Assembly: GCA_029554345.1 (NCBI GenBank)
Contig: JAKPJF010000073.1
Coordinates: forward strand, 1 to 44,124
Source: Spirochaetota bacterium
Lineage (GTDB): Bacteria > Spirochaetota > UBA4802 > JAFGJZ01
DNA length: 44,124 nt
Direction of reading: 5' to 3'
Shown: in pieces, positions 6,493-16,164 of the stretch
How the letters are laid out: each line of letters opens with the position of its first letter
Numbering within the stretch: the stretch's first letter is position 1
Program-made: the position numbers and the translations under genes
The notes under the pieces: generated by a model
The model's input: only the letters and a program-made list of their open reading frames with translations
Told to the model about the DNA's origin: nothing
Databases searched by the model: none

Positions 6493-8991
6493 TTACTTGA
6501 TTTTTATCTCCAGAGGCTTGATGTGCCAGATGTCCTCGGCATATTCCTTTATTGTTCTGTCAGTCGAGAATTTACCCATGCGGGCTACATTATAAATAGC
6601 CATAGTCAGCCATTTTTCAGAATCAAGAAAAGTCGAAGCAACTTCAAACTGCTTCGCGATATAGGCTTCGTAATCCGCCATAAGCATATATTGATCGCCG
6701 AAATTGAGAAGAGAATCAACAATCGGCTTGAACAGGGTCGGAAGCGATGGAGAAAAGAATCCGCTTTCAATCATATCAAGCACTCTTCTGAGTTCACCGT
6801 TCTTATGATAATATTCGCGCGGATTATATCCGGAATATTTGAGATTCGTAACCTCATCGTCTTTCAGTCCGAAAATGAAAATATTTTCGTCACCGACCTC
6901 TTCCTTAATTTCAACATTCGCTCCGTCAAGAGTTCCTATTGTGAGAGCTCCGTTCAAAGCAAATTTCATATTTCCTGTACCGGAAGCCTCCATTCCGGCG
7001 GTTGAAATCTGTTCGGACAGATCTGCCGCAGGAATCAGTTTCTCAGCAATAGAAACTGAATAGTTTGCAATAAAAACAACCTTTAGATACTTATTAACTT
7101 CAGGATCATTATTCACCACGTCAGCCACTGAATTGATAAGCTTAATGATAAGTTTAGCCTGATGATAACCCGGAGCGGATTTTCCTGAAAAAATAACAGT
7201 TCTCGGAACAAATTTCTTACCCGGATTATCCTTTATTCTGTTATAATATGTGATCACATGAAGCACGTTGAGTAACTGACGTTTATATTCGTGAATTCTT
7301 TTTACCTGACAGTCGAAAATCGAATCAACATCAACATCAATCCCGTTATTTTCTTTAATATAATCAGCAAAACGCTTCTTATTATTCAGCTTAATCTGTC
7401 TGAATTTCTCACGGAAATTTTTATCATTAATAAAGTTTTCAAGCTTTTTCAGTTCAAAAAGATTCGTTACCCACTTATCGCCGATTGTTTCTGTGATAAG
7501 CTGGGAAAGTTCCCAGTTTGCAAGTCTCAGCCAACGTCTCTGAGTTATTCCGTTCGTCTTGTTGTTGAATTTTTCCGGCCACAGTTCATAGAAATATTTG
7601 AAACAGCTGTTTCTGAGAATTTCCGAATGAAGCGCGGCAACTCCGTTTACGGAATGACTTCCGACGATACAAAGATTCGCCATGCGCACATATTTTTTCT
7701 CGCCTTCTTCTACGATTGACATATTTCCCATGCGTTTAAAATCTTCAGGATACTTCGCAGTAAGAATATCAATAAAACGGTGATTGATTTCAAAAATAAT
7801 TTCAAGATGACGCGGCAGAACACGCTGAAGAAGATCAACCGGCCATTTCTCCAAAGCTTCGGGCAAAACTGTGTGATTAGTATAACCGAATGTTTTAGTT
7901 GTAATATCCCATGCTTCATCCCAACTCATTCTTTCATCATCTATCAAAATACGCATAAGCTCAGGAATAGCAAGAGCCGGGTGAGTATCATTAAGCTGAA
8001 TCGCAACTCTTTCAGAAAACATCTTAAAGTCAGGAAATCCTTTTTTATAGCGGCGTATAATATCCTGTAAGGATGCTGCAACAAGAAGATATTCCTGCTT
8101 TAAACGAAGTTCCTTTCCCTGCTGAATATTGTCATTAGGATAAAGAACCTTTGATATAGTTTCGGATTCAGCCTTATGGGAAACGCTCTTATGATAATCA
8201 CCGTCGTTAAATTCGTGAAAATCGAATTCGCGTGTAGCCTTTGCACTCCAGAGGCGCATAGTATTTACGGTATTATTCATATACCCAGGCACAGGAGTAT
8301 CATATGCCATTGCAATTATCTGAGAAGGATTAGACCATCTCTTACGCGGTTTTCCGTTCTCATCACGGTATTCTTCAACATGTCCGTAAAAATTTACCGG
8401 AAACAAAAATTCGGGACGTGCGATCTCCCACGGATTACCGTAACGCAGCCAGCTGTCAGGAAGCTCAACCTGATAACCGTCCTTAATTACCTGATGAAAT
8501 ATTCCGAATTCATACCGGAGTCCGTAACCGTACGCCGGATAGGCAAGAGTTGCCATCGAATCAAGAAAACATGCGGCAAGTCTCCCGAGACCGCCGTTTC
8601 CGAGACCGGCATCCCATTCCGCTTCACGCAAATCTTCCAATTTATAACCCAACTCTCTCAGTGCCTGCTGAGAGTTCTCATAAAGCCCGAGATTAACTAG
8701 AGAATTTCCGAGTGTACGTCCGACGAGGTATTCCATCGAAAAATAATATACGCGCTTAACGTCATTGTCATAATAACTCTGCTGTGTTTTTATCCATCTG
8801 TCGACAAGACGGTCTCTTGTAGTAAGCGCGATTGATTCATATAAATCACGCTGTGTCGCAGTATATTCATCTTTGGCTAGAGAATATTCCAGATGAGTTG
8901 TTATTGATTTTTTTATGGATTCCGGATCAGTTTTCTGAAATTCATTTACTTCCTGAGTAAGACTTTTTTTCAACCCTTCATTGTTCTGCAT
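6493..8991 (-). CDS. glgP: Glycogen/maltodextrin phosphorylase
   Basis: An 832-residue GT35 phosphorylase, which removes glucose from alpha-1,4-glucan ends as glucose-1-phosphate using pyridoxal phosphate. The PLP-lysine motif EASGTGNMKFALNGALTIG is intact, with K676 as the likely cofactor lysine, followed by LDGANVEI and (E/D)NIFIFG. Also present are the N-terminal YYFSMEYLVGRTLGNSL, AGLGNGGLGRLAACFLDS, the YGYGLRYEFGIF strand, RVAIQLNDTHPALAIPELMR and KRIHEYKRQLLNVL. Length equals the family norm. No other glycogen genes are in the window, so the energy-storage role rests on the family. Large reading frames on the opposite strand are shadows. AGAGAG precedes the ATG by about seven bases. 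Confidence 0.97.
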   Translation of the reverse strand: MQNNEGLKKSLTQEVNEFQKTDPESIKKSITTHLEYSLAKDEYTATQRDLYESIALTTRDRLVDRWIKTQQSYYDNDVKRVYYFSMEYLVGRTLGNSLVNLGLYENSQQALRELGYKLEDLREAEWDAGLGNGGLGRLAACFLDSMATLAYPAYGYGLRYEFGIFHQVIKDGYQVELPDSWLRYGNPWEIARPEFLFPVNFYGHVEEYRDENGKPRKRWSNPSQIIAMAYDTPVPGYMNNTVNTMRLWSAKATREFDFHEFNDGDYHKSVSHKAESETISKVLYPNDNIQQGKELRLKQEYLLVAASLQDIIRRYKKGFPDFKMFSERVAIQLNDTHPALAIPELMRILIDDERMSWDEAWDITTKTFGYTNHTVLPEALEKWPVDLLQRVLPRHLEIIFEINHRFIDILTAKYPEDFKRMGNMSIVEEGEKKYVRMANLCIVGSHSVNGVAALHSEILRNSCFKYFYELWPEKFNNKTNGITQRRWLRLANWELSQLITETIGDKWVTNLFELKKLENFINDKNFREKFRQIKLNNKKRFADYIKENNGIDVDVDSIFDCQVKRIHEYKRQLLNVLHVITYYNRIKDNPGKKFVPRTVIFSGKSAPGYHQAKLIIKLINSVADVVNNDPEVNKYLKVVFIANYSVSIAEKLIPAADLSEQISTAGMEASGTGNMKFALNGALTIGTLDGANVEIKEEVGDENIFIFGLKDDEVTNLKYSGYNPREYYHKNGELRRVLDMIESGFFSPSLPTLFKPIVDSLLNFGDQYMLMADYEAYIAKQFEVASTFLDSEKWLTMAIYNVARMGKFSTDRTIKEYAEDIWHIKPLEIKIK

Positions 8992-9060
8992 ATTACACTC
9001 TCTTTATAGTCTGATGATTTTTACTTTGTAATATTTTCACGCTTTTTCTAATTTTTCAAG

Positions 9061-9993
9061 CTAAATATACTTGTCCGGATCAAGCGCCTTGGAACCTTTA
9101 CGTACTTCAAAATGGAGATGAGGTCCAGTTGCTGTTCCTGTAGAACCGATATTTCCGATATAATCCCCTTTTTTTATTTTCCTGCCTTTACGAACTGAAA
9201 TTTTAGAAAGATGGCCGTAATAAGTTGCAAGATCATCAGCATGAGCAATTATAATCAGGTTTCCATAACCGTTTTTTTTAAACTCGGCAGTTCTAATTTC
9301 TCCATCGGCTGCAGCATAAACCGGAGTTCCGGCTTTAGCCGCTATATCAATTCCGGAATGAAATGTGCCGCTCTTTTTTGTGACAGGATGAACCCTGTAT
9401 CCGAAATTGCTTGTACGGATTCCCGCAGCCGGAACGGAAAACTTTTTCGTATCAGGTTTTTCAGCAATCAGCTTTTTGGGATCCTTTTTTGAAGCAGGCT
9501 TTGATGTAGAAAAATAACGTGAATCAATCCAACCCTCATCGCCGTTTTCCCTTCTCACAAAAATCCATTCAGATATTTCACCATCCGAAACAGTTTCGGT
9601 TTTTATCAGAACCTCGCATTGTTCAGCAAATGAAAGAGTACCCGTTTTCTCCGATGAATCCGGTTCGGAATAAATCGGGAGTGAATCAGAAAGGGAATAA
9701 CCATATACAGTATCCATTGTTCCGTTTATATAATGAACATGTGATGATTTGCTGATTCCTGAAACAGATTCAGCTTTTACGGGTTCAGATAAAATAATGT
9801 TGCTGTCATCAATTCTTCCATTGATTTCGCCGATAAACACTTTCATTTTCTGTATTATTTCCCGGCGGTTGTTTTCATTAGTTTTCTTGATTTTAGCAAT
9901 ATTCTTTTTATCAGAAGAACTCTGCTTATCAGCAACTGAAGCAGAAAAACCAAAAGAGAAAACAGTAATAAACAAAAGCAGAAAATATTTCAT
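9061..9993 (-). CDS. M23 family metallopeptidase with SH3b domain
   Basis: A 310-residue exported peptidase with an N-terminal signal peptide (LLLFITVFSFGFSASVA), a basic helix, an SH3b-like domain (about 105-165, ending DEGWIDSRYF) and a C-terminal LytM/M23 domain (about 185-305). The zinc-site residues are present: H and D in FHSGIDIA, and the HLH in GPHLHFEV. The H in YYGHLSK is the usual additional catalytic histidine. This domain cleaves peptide cross-links of peptidoglycan, so a role in cell-wall remodelling or cell separation is expected. Its ATG overlaps the stop of the penicillin-acylase-like gene by four bases, so translation is coupled. Some M23 proteins act as regulators, but here the metal ligands look intact. 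Confidence 0.9.
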   Translation of the reverse strand: MKYFLLLFITVFSFGFSASVADKQSSSDKKNIAKIKKTNENNRREIIQKMKVFIGEINGRIDDSNIILSEPVKAESVSGISKSSHVHYINGTMDTVYGYSLSDSLPIYSEPDSSEKTGTLSFAEQCEVLIKTETVSDGEISEWIFVRRENGDEGWIDSRYFSTSKPASKKDPKKLIAEKPDTKKFSVPAAGIRTSNFGYRVHPVTKKSGTFHSGIDIAAKAGTPVYAAADGEIRTAEFKKNGYGNLIIIAHADDLATYYGHLSKISVRKGRKIKKGDYIGNIGSTGTATGPHLHFEVRKGSKALDPDKYI

Positions 9994-12233
9994 TTTATCT
10001 CCGGATTAATCACAAGTCTGTTAGCTTCCGTAAATGCTTTTACTTCGGAAAAGTCCCCGGGACGCGGTCTTGCGAATTTTCGAAAATATCCGATTGAAAC
10101 AGGAAAATTTGCAGAAACCATAAAATCTTTAGAGAATACAGAGCTTAACGAAGTAAAATAAGAGACATTGAACAACGAATCATTTTTATTATATTTATAA
10201 TAACTAGCATTGACTGAACTTTGGTCGCCGGAAACATAAAGTCTTTTAAGTGAAGGTGCATAATTGCCGCTGTAAGGACTTGCTGATGAAAATTTTCCGA
10301 GTGTCCAGTTTTCCATTTTAGGACCGAATCTTCTGTGCATAAGACGGATTGTTTTAAGAAAAGCTTTATCGAATATTTTATCGCGATCCTCTCTTGTTTC
10401 AGGAGTTGAAATATCGTCAAAAAACGGAGATATGCCTTTATCAACTATATCTCCCAGTAATTCTGCAGAAAGATATCCTTTTTCAAACGCTGAAAAAAAA
10501 ACTTCTCCGAATTCATCTGAAAATGTTTCATTTAAAAAATTAAGATACACTCCCTCATAGATAGACGGAACAACGGAATTAGAATCAAAAGAAGCGTTCC
10601 ATCCGGAAAAATAAATTCTGGCGAGTTTTCCTGATGTTATCTGAACGTTATCAAGTTTTTTCATAAAAAGCGGAAGGAAGTATTCCATGGAGACTGACTT
10701 ATCAATTACCGAGAATTCAAGAATGTTATCTCTTGTCATTCCTTCTCTAATAATATTTGAAATATTTTGATAACGCAGTGAATTTATTGCAGAATAATTT
10801 CTTTTAAACGGATCATAAAAAATATCACCTGATGCAAAGCCTGATCCGGACATGATTCTTTCTGAGAAACAATTAACAGGTTGAACATTTTTTTTCTTTA
10901 AAAGAGTTTTCTCAGAATAATCAGCAAAAGAAAATCCGCAATTGTATTCTTTAACCTCATCGTCTTTTGATACAAGAATAACCGATGGATAAGTATCTGC
11001 CGAAGAAAGATATCCCTTAAAATCAATCTCTTTATCTCCGCCCGTAAGATCAAAAAGAAAATCTATATAGGTATTTTTCGGAAAACTATTTCTTATAAAA
11101 TAATACTCTTTTGCAGAATCGCCGGAGGTATCACCGGATTTTTCGGGAGGATAAGAATTGCCGTCTATTCCAAAATCATCCGCAAAGGCAATAAATCCCT
11201 GGTCGGAAACAGCTGCATAAGGCGCACCGGTCGGTTTTCTGATTTTATTAAAAAGATATTTCTTATCTGGGGAAATATACGATTCTTCTGTTTCAGTAAG
11301 CATAATTCTGCTTACTGAAAAATAATCCGTACGCGCCGGAAAAACTGAATGGAATCCGTTTCCGGATAAATGGAAAGCAAAAGGTAGAGATGCTGCAGTT
11401 ACAGCATCATAATATTTACCGTTCATTTCGAAACGAACAGGGTACCAAAGCGGGTATATCGACGAAGAACTCATGAGTTTTAAGCCGTAATTTATCTCTG
11501 AATTTATAGATGAAAAATAGACAAAACCCTCGCCGTAATATCCGATCGCGTTTTCAAGTCTTTCAGATATTTTCCTGAATCCGTTTACAAAATTGGAATC
11601 AGTTTGGGCATAGAAAACAGAATTGTCTTTACCGAAAAGTTCATCTGCCCAGGCTTTCTTTTCCTCCGGCATGGCAACTGATAATTCCCTATAATTAATA
11701 AATCTTCCTGAAAATTCAAGAAGATAGAATAAAGCAATTACATCTTCTTTAGTCCAATCTTTTTCCGAGTAATCATTTGACGCCGTTTTTTTATAACTGA
11801 ATTTATTCTTATAATTATTTATTCCTTTGATGTATGAATCTAATAATAATTTTGATGTATCAGAAATATTTTCAGAACAAATAATCGCGTAATGCTTGAG
11901 TCCGGTTCTTCTGATAATTTTTTTCAGTTCAGAAATTTTCTCATCATCATCGAAGGAAATGGAATCATCCGCTAGCATTCTCAAGTATTCCATTAAAGGA
12001 AGACGATCCTGCGCATGAAGAAAACCCAGCGCATAAAACATATCTTCACGGTTATCAACATGAACAAGCGGACATCCGAATTCGGATCGTTCAATAATTA
12101 TCTGCGAAGAAGAATTGCCTTCTATCACACCGGAATACTTCGTTTGAAATCTAATGTTTATTATAAAATATGCCATAAATGCAGAAAGCACGGCAAAAAC
12201 GGCAATAATAATGTATCTTCTGCGGATTCTCAT
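9990..12233 (-). CDS. Penicillin acylase (S45)-like protein, probably degenerate active site
   Basis: The 747-residue product starts with a basic end and one membrane span (YIIIAVFAVLSAFMAYFIIN), then the S45 opening: a strand EFGCPLVHVDN and F-Y-A-L-G-F-L-H-A-Q-D-R-L-P-L-M-E, as in Ntn hydrolase acylases. These enzymes cut themselves to expose a serine, normally in G/A-S-N-x-W. Here the matching region (about residues 238-266, before PLWYPVRFEM) reads F-S-S-I-N-S-E-I-N-Y, without the G-S-N-x-W pattern, and the HNExIAWG(F/L)TN segment is not recognisable. The fold seems kept, but activity is doubtful. It sits between a lipoprotein and an M23 peptidase with ATGA overlaps on both sides, suggesting an envelope role. 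The usual substrates of S45 enzymes are acylated amines such as homoserine lactones or beta-lactams. Confidence 0.75.
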   Translation of the reverse strand: MRIRRRYIIIAVFAVLSAFMAYFIINIRFQTKYSGVIEGNSSSQIIIERSEFGCPLVHVDNREDMFYALGFLHAQDRLPLMEYLRMLADDSISFDDDEKISELKKIIRRTGLKHYAIICSENISDTSKLLLDSYIKGINNYKNKFSYKKTASNDYSEKDWTKEDVIALFYLLEFSGRFINYRELSVAMPEEKKAWADELFGKDNSVFYAQTDSNFVNGFRKISERLENAIGYYGEGFVYFSSINSEINYGLKLMSSSSIYPLWYPVRFEMNGKYYDAVTAASLPFAFHLSGNGFHSVFPARTDYFSVSRIMLTETEESYISPDKKYLFNKIRKPTGAPYAAVSDQGFIAFADDFGIDGNSYPPEKSGDTSGDSAKEYYFIRNSFPKNTYIDFLFDLTGGDKEIDFKGYLSSADTYPSVILVSKDDEVKEYNCGFSFADYSEKTLLKKKNVQPVNCFSERIMSGSGFASGDIFYDPFKRNYSAINSLRYQNISNIIREGMTRDNILEFSVIDKSVSMEYFLPLFMKKLDNVQITSGKLARIYFSGWNASFDSNSVVPSIYEGVYLNFLNETFSDEFGEVFFSAFEKGYLSAELLGDIVDKGISPFFDDISTPETREDRDKIFDKAFLKTIRLMHRRFGPKMENWTLGKFSSASPYSGNYAPSLKRLYVSGDQSSVNASYYKYNKNDSLFNVSYFTSLSSVFSKDFMVSANFPVSIGYFRKFARPRPGDFSEVKAFTEANRLVINPEIK

Positions 12234-12694
12234 TGCAATATGCTGATATTTGAATTAGTCATTTCAATTTTCAGAAAAGCATCCTCCACACTTGTAAAAA
12301 ACTTGCTGAAATCTCCGACACAGTTTATTGAAGTTAAACCTGCTTCAATCTCGGCGATTGTAGAAACTTCTCTACTGTATATATAGCATTCCACCTGTCC
12401 CTTTTCATACTCGGCTTCGACAACAACACAAAACTCATAGTCAATATTCGATGAATTTATAACTCTCTTGACTTTTACATTATCAATCTTAATCATTTTT
12501 TTCTTTAATGCAGCTAAAAGTTCAGATTTTTTTGCCGGATTAACCGCCATGTCAATATCATCTTTAATCTTCATGGCATCAGCAACAGTAATTTTCGATT
12601 TGAACATCTGTATGACAAAATATGTATCCAGACTGCACCCCTGGCAAAAAAGCATTAAAGAAAGCAACATAACAGATAATTTTTTCATCTTCAA
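12230..12694 (-). CDS. Small lipoprotein of unknown function
   Basis: A 154-residue protein with a lipoprotein signal: basic start, hydrophobic core LSVMLLSLMLF, and C-Q-G-C-S around residue 20. The lipobox is relaxed (F-C-Q-G-C), which spirochaete-type lipoproteins tolerate. The mature part has two alpha/beta segments with VKRVINSSNIDYEFCVVVEA and VECYIYSREVSTIAEIEAG and no enzyme motif that I recognise. GGAG lies six bases before the ATG. The stop overlaps the acylase-like gene by four bases, so it leads a three-gene operon with an acylase homologue and an M23 peptidase, and may be an outer-membrane partner of them. Confidence 0.7.
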   Translation of the reverse strand: MKMKKLSVMLLSLMLFCQGCSLDTYFVIQMFKSKITVADAMKIKDDIDMAVNPAKKSELLAALKKKMIKIDNVKVKRVINSSNIDYEFCVVVEAEYEKGQVECYIYSREVSTIAEIEAGLTSINCVGDFSKFFTSVEDAFLKIEMTNSNISILQ

Positions 12695-12774
12695 CTCCGG
12701 ACAATATTAAACTAAATCATATATCTCAAATCTAAATCAAGTAAAGAAACTTAAAACAAGCTGTAAAGAAAAAA

Positions 12775-13488
12775 TCATGAAAGCATTTTTGAAATAAAAT
12801 CATATATGTGCCGCCTGACCGGGCGCAATACAGGTACAGATCTTAAGACAAGTGAATATATGAATTTTTCATTACTTGCGGAAGATGACAAGGACAACTT
12901 CTTTTCATCACGTTTCTTTTTTAAAGTTATTACTCCCATCTGAAAATCCCCGGAAATACCTTCGATAACATATTCTTCACCTTTTGAAGAATATTCAGAA
13001 CGAAGCTTTAATGCCTTGGAGATAATTCTTCTCCGGTTTCCGAAAATCAATGCTCCGGTAGGACAGTTTAATACACAATGGGGTTTAGAATCGGCTTCTA
13101 TCACGCAAGCATGACACTTATGCGCCTTTTTTTTAGATTCACCAGGGAGATTGCCTACCATAACGCATGCAAATGGACAAACTGTCTCGCATTTGCCGCA
13201 GGCAATACACTTATCCTTGTTAATCACTACAAATCCATCCTGATAAAATAGCGCGTTCTCAGGGCATGAAGCAACGCACTTTGCATCATAACAATGACGG
13301 CATTTTTCGTGATATGCCGAACCGTCCTCGAAATAATTCACCCTGCTCCACAGTGAAATTGTAAATTTATGGGGTTGGTCAGGTTCTGCTTCTTTCGGAA
13401 GATTATTCCAAAGCTTGCAGGCAGTTCTGCAGGAACCGCATGCAATACAAAGTTTCTCATTTATAAAAAAAGCCTTTTCTCCCATCAT
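12775..13488 (-). CDS. Four-cluster ferredoxin subunit (DmsB/NrfC type)
   Basis: A 237-residue electron-transfer subunit with the cysteine arrangement for four [4Fe-4S] clusters: C-I-A-C-G-S-C-R-T-A-C; C-R-H-C-Y-D-A-K-C-V-A-S-C-P; C-I-A-C-G-K-C-E-T-V-C-P; and C-H-A-C-...-C-V-L-N-C-P-T-G-A-L. It would pass electrons between the molybdopterin subunit encoded just upstream and a further partner. The gene overlaps the molybdoenzyme stop by four bases, so the two are one complex. Unlike typical DmsB it has about 60 extra residues after the last cluster, rich in basic residues, and no NrfD/DmsC membrane gene follows. The absence of its own Tat signal fits piggy-back export with the catalytic subunit. 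Confidence 0.92.
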   Translation of the reverse strand: MMGEKAFFINEKLCIACGSCRTACKLWNNLPKEAEPDQPHKFTISLWSRVNYFEDGSAYHEKCRHCYDAKCVASCPENALFYQDGFVVINKDKCIACGKCETVCPFACVMVGNLPGESKKKAHKCHACVIEADSKPHCVLNCPTGALIFGNRRRIISKALKLRSEYSSKGEEYVIEGISGDFQMGVITLKKKRDEKKLSLSSSASNEKFIYSLVLRSVPVLRPVRRHIYDFISKMLS

Positions 13489-16019
13489 ACACCTTTTACA
13501 ATTTCCGCATAAAAAATACGGTAGTCCGGTCTTGGATTAAATCCCCCGTAAGCATATACTTTAACCGGATAAAGAGTACGGTCTCCGGCTTTAATTTCCT
13601 TTGAATTATTTTTCTTCAAAACGAGACATGCAATCTGCTTGTCTCCGCTTTTAAGAATTATTCTTGAATAGTTCGGTATATCAGAAAAGTAAGCCGGAAT
13701 CTCTGCAACAGGCAATCCGAACATTTCGGAACACAATGCCTCGGTAGGCATTGATGAAATTTTATCTCCTGCTGGAATAACAATAATTCCAGAATTGTTC
13801 TTAACAGAATAGAATGAATCTAAATTATTATTGAACTTCAAAAAACTGCTGACAATCGAAGCAAACGGGACTGTTTTGAGATCAAAAACTGCCTTTGAAT
13901 TGTTTTTTTCATAATTCTTATAACGAACAGAATCCGACGGAATATATTCCGATGAAAAAAATACAGCCCGGCGGTTTTGCGGCCAGAAAAAATCTTTATG
14001 AAAATCAGAACTTTCAGCGTATCCTGCATAAAATCTATTTGCGCAGATTAGTTTTTTATCTGATCCGCCGGCAAAACTTTTAATATTCTTCCCTTCGGAA
14101 ATTCCGGATATTTCACTGCGCATAGATTCAATAAAATCAGACTGTATCCTCAATCTGCTTTTCATCAATGGATCAGGAAAACGTCCGTCTTTTGATTCAT
14201 AAAGCTTTATAGTTCTATCCGCTAATGCGGTAAAAAAATCCGATTCAGACGGCTCATCACCGAAACCCCGGATACTTTTTATTCTACGGAAGGAATCCGT
14301 AAAAGAACCCTTTTTCGCACTTCTGTTTTTAGCCGTAAAAAGAATAATATCCGCTCCGGAAGTTTCGAACGAATCAATAATTTTATCAGAATCCGGAGAA
14401 TCCGAACTGATAAAAACAAAATCCGACTTCAATGCATTCTTCATCAAATCATTAAAAACCGAAGAAGAAACATCTATCCCCGATAAAAAGTAAGCGGAAA
14501 AAAAACCGGAACCTGATTTCAAATTAAAATCATCCGTAGAGATTCTCCCGAACCTTTTCGGAAGATATTCGAAGGAATCACGCATAATATCATTTCCCGA
14601 TGTGTAAAACGCGCGCATAAGAGCAGATACTGAATTCGAAAAATCCGCACGGATAGAAGTATCATATTGGGATGTATTATTCCTTTCATAAGTCTTGGCA
14701 TCAGACTCAGGATTCCTTGACGAAAGATCAGGAAGAGGTATCATTCCGGGGTATTCCGCCCATCCTGGAGCAAAATCAAAAACGCCTTGTTCGTTTCCTC
14801 CGCTTTTCAGCCATGCGATTCCTGCGTTCGGCAAAGAAACATTTCCCCCTAGGATATGAAGAACGGAAAGAAGCCAGGCTGAGGAGAATCCTCTCGAATT
14901 ATCACAAAAAGATCCCCCGAAAACCGATGACAAAAACTTTGTTTTTCCGTTGCACATCGATACTTTTTCCGAAACAGCAAGGAAAACCCCTGCATCAATT
15001 CCGCATGCCGAAACGGCAGCTTCCGGAGTGTATGATGCTAATTCCTTAGAAAGAAGACTCAACACGGAATTTTCTCTGCGCATAGAATCATCAGATTCAG
15101 GATAGCCGCGTTCATCCATTCTGTACGCGCCGCCCATAACAGAATCAGTCAGAAAAGATGCATCCGTATGATTTAAAAGAAATTCTTTGTTTTCGAATGA
15201 ATTTTTCAGAAGATAATTAATCAAAGCACCTAGCAAAAAATAATCTGTGCCCGGAACTATTCTAACATGAATATCCGCAAGAGACGAAGTATGCGTGGAA
15301 ACCGGATCAACACATATAATAAAAGTTCCTTTCTTTTTCGCTTTCAGTATTTGCGGTACAAGCGACGGATTGTTCATAGCAATATCCGCACCGAATATAA
15401 GCATAACACATGAATCATTCATTGACTCTATATCAGTATGCGATGCGGATAATCCGAATGCATCTTTCAGGCATTCGGAAGCAGAATCATGAGACAGAAG
15501 AGTCTCGCTCCCATGATAAAGAATACCCAATGTTCTCATAAACTTGGTGATATAATATGCTTCTTCATTTGAAAGCGAAGAACCCATGACAGATGCAATT
15601 GTTTTCAGATTATTTACTATAAATCCGTTTTCGGTACTTTGGAAATCACGGTCGCGGATTTCTTTGATTTTCACGGCAGAAAATTCAACAGCTTTATTGA
15701 TGTCTATGTTATCCCATGTTGTTGAATTTTTTCTTTTAATCCTGAAAACGGATTTTGCTGAATTTAATAAACCTGGGATTGAAAGCCCTCGTGGACATAA
15801 TGCTGAAGAGTTTTCACCCTTAATAGAAATAAATTGACCGTTCTTTCTGTAATTATTCACACGGCACTGGGCCGAACAATAAAGACAAAGAGACGGAATC
15901 TTCTCTGCGAAACGCAATTTTTTTGACGGTGAAATTCTATTAAAAACATAAGGCACTCCGCCCGCGGCAAAAGCCGCTCCGAAGGCCGCTGATAACTTTA
16001 AAAAATCTCTGCGGTTCAT
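13485..16019 (-). CDS. Tat-exported molybdopterin oxidoreductase, catalytic subunit (divergent)
   Basis: An 844-residue member of the DMSO reductase/formate dehydrogenase superfamily. It opens with a Tat signal (N-R-R-D-F-L-K) and a [4Fe-4S] site with C45, C48, C52 and C75 (CLYCSAQC, then ALCPRG). Typical core segments follow, for example LIFGADIAMNNPSLVP and FIICVDPVSTHTSSLADIHV, then PGTDYFLLGALINYLL. At the position where these enzymes bind Mo through Cys, Sec or Ser, my alignment puts S176 in LLSHDSASECL, which would fit a serine-type (DMSO-reductase-like) site. The C-terminal third (about 640-844) does not show the usual molybdopterin dinucleotide-binding beta-barrel motifs. The substrate cannot be told. 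The coupled ferredoxin gene follows, but no membrane anchor is encoded nearby. Confidence 0.85.
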   Translation of the reverse strand: MNRRDFLKLSAAFGAAFAAGGVPYVFNRISPSKKLRFAEKIPSLCLYCSAQCRVNNYRKNGQFISIKGENSSALCPRGLSIPGLLNSAKSVFRIKRKNSTTWDNIDINKAVEFSAVKIKEIRDRDFQSTENGFIVNNLKTIASVMGSSLSNEEAYYITKFMRTLGILYHGSETLLSHDSASECLKDAFGLSASHTDIESMNDSCVMLIFGADIAMNNPSLVPQILKAKKKGTFIICVDPVSTHTSSLADIHVRIVPGTDYFLLGALINYLLKNSFENKEFLLNHTDASFLTDSVMGGAYRMDERGYPESDDSMRRENSVLSLLSKELASYTPEAAVSACGIDAGVFLAVSEKVSMCNGKTKFLSSVFGGSFCDNSRGFSSAWLLSVLHILGGNVSLPNAGIAWLKSGGNEQGVFDFAPGWAEYPGMIPLPDLSSRNPESDAKTYERNNTSQYDTSIRADFSNSVSALMRAFYTSGNDIMRDSFEYLPKRFGRISTDDFNLKSGSGFFSAYFLSGIDVSSSVFNDLMKNALKSDFVFISSDSPDSDKIIDSFETSGADIILFTAKNRSAKKGSFTDSFRRIKSIRGFGDEPSESDFFTALADRTIKLYESKDGRFPDPLMKSRLRIQSDFIESMRSEISGISEGKNIKSFAGGSDKKLICANRFYAGYAESSDFHKDFFWPQNRRAVFFSSEYIPSDSVRYKNYEKNNSKAVFDLKTVPFASIVSSFLKFNNNLDSFYSVKNNSGIIVIPAGDKISSMPTEALCSEMFGLPVAEIPAYFSDIPNYSRIILKSGDKQIACLVLKKNNSKEIKAGDRTLYPVKVYAYGGFNPRPDYRIFYAEIVKGV

Positions 16020-16164
16020 CTAACATCCCGTTAGCCGTCTCAATTACGGCATCTCCCATAAAAAAAGGTCTGGGTGCATATCTGTCAATTCTTTATTCGT
16101 ACACGGCTCTTTCAGCCCATTAACATTTAAAAATAATATTTTTAATATTTATTGTTATATTTAC
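16020..16164. other. Intergenic leader of the molybdoenzyme operon with a 5-bp hairpin
   Basis: No gene is visible. On the minus strand, just upstream of the molybdoenzyme ATG, there is a GCCGT-7-base loop-ACGGC hairpin (16034-16050). GGGA lies six bases before the ATG. The lower part of the stretch could hold the operon promoter, for example TTGACA read on the minus strand, but no clear -10 was found. I could not match it to a known molybdenum-cofactor riboswitch by eye. Confidence 0.3.

Noticed and set aside
6412-8700. Long plus-strand frames opposite glgP
   Set aside because: They are shadows of the strongly conserved phosphorylase codons and carry no motif or ribosome site.
9990-12233. 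True penicillin acylase or quorum-quenching enzyme
   Set aside because: The nucleophile and Asn motifs are not recognisable, so a functional name would be unsafe.
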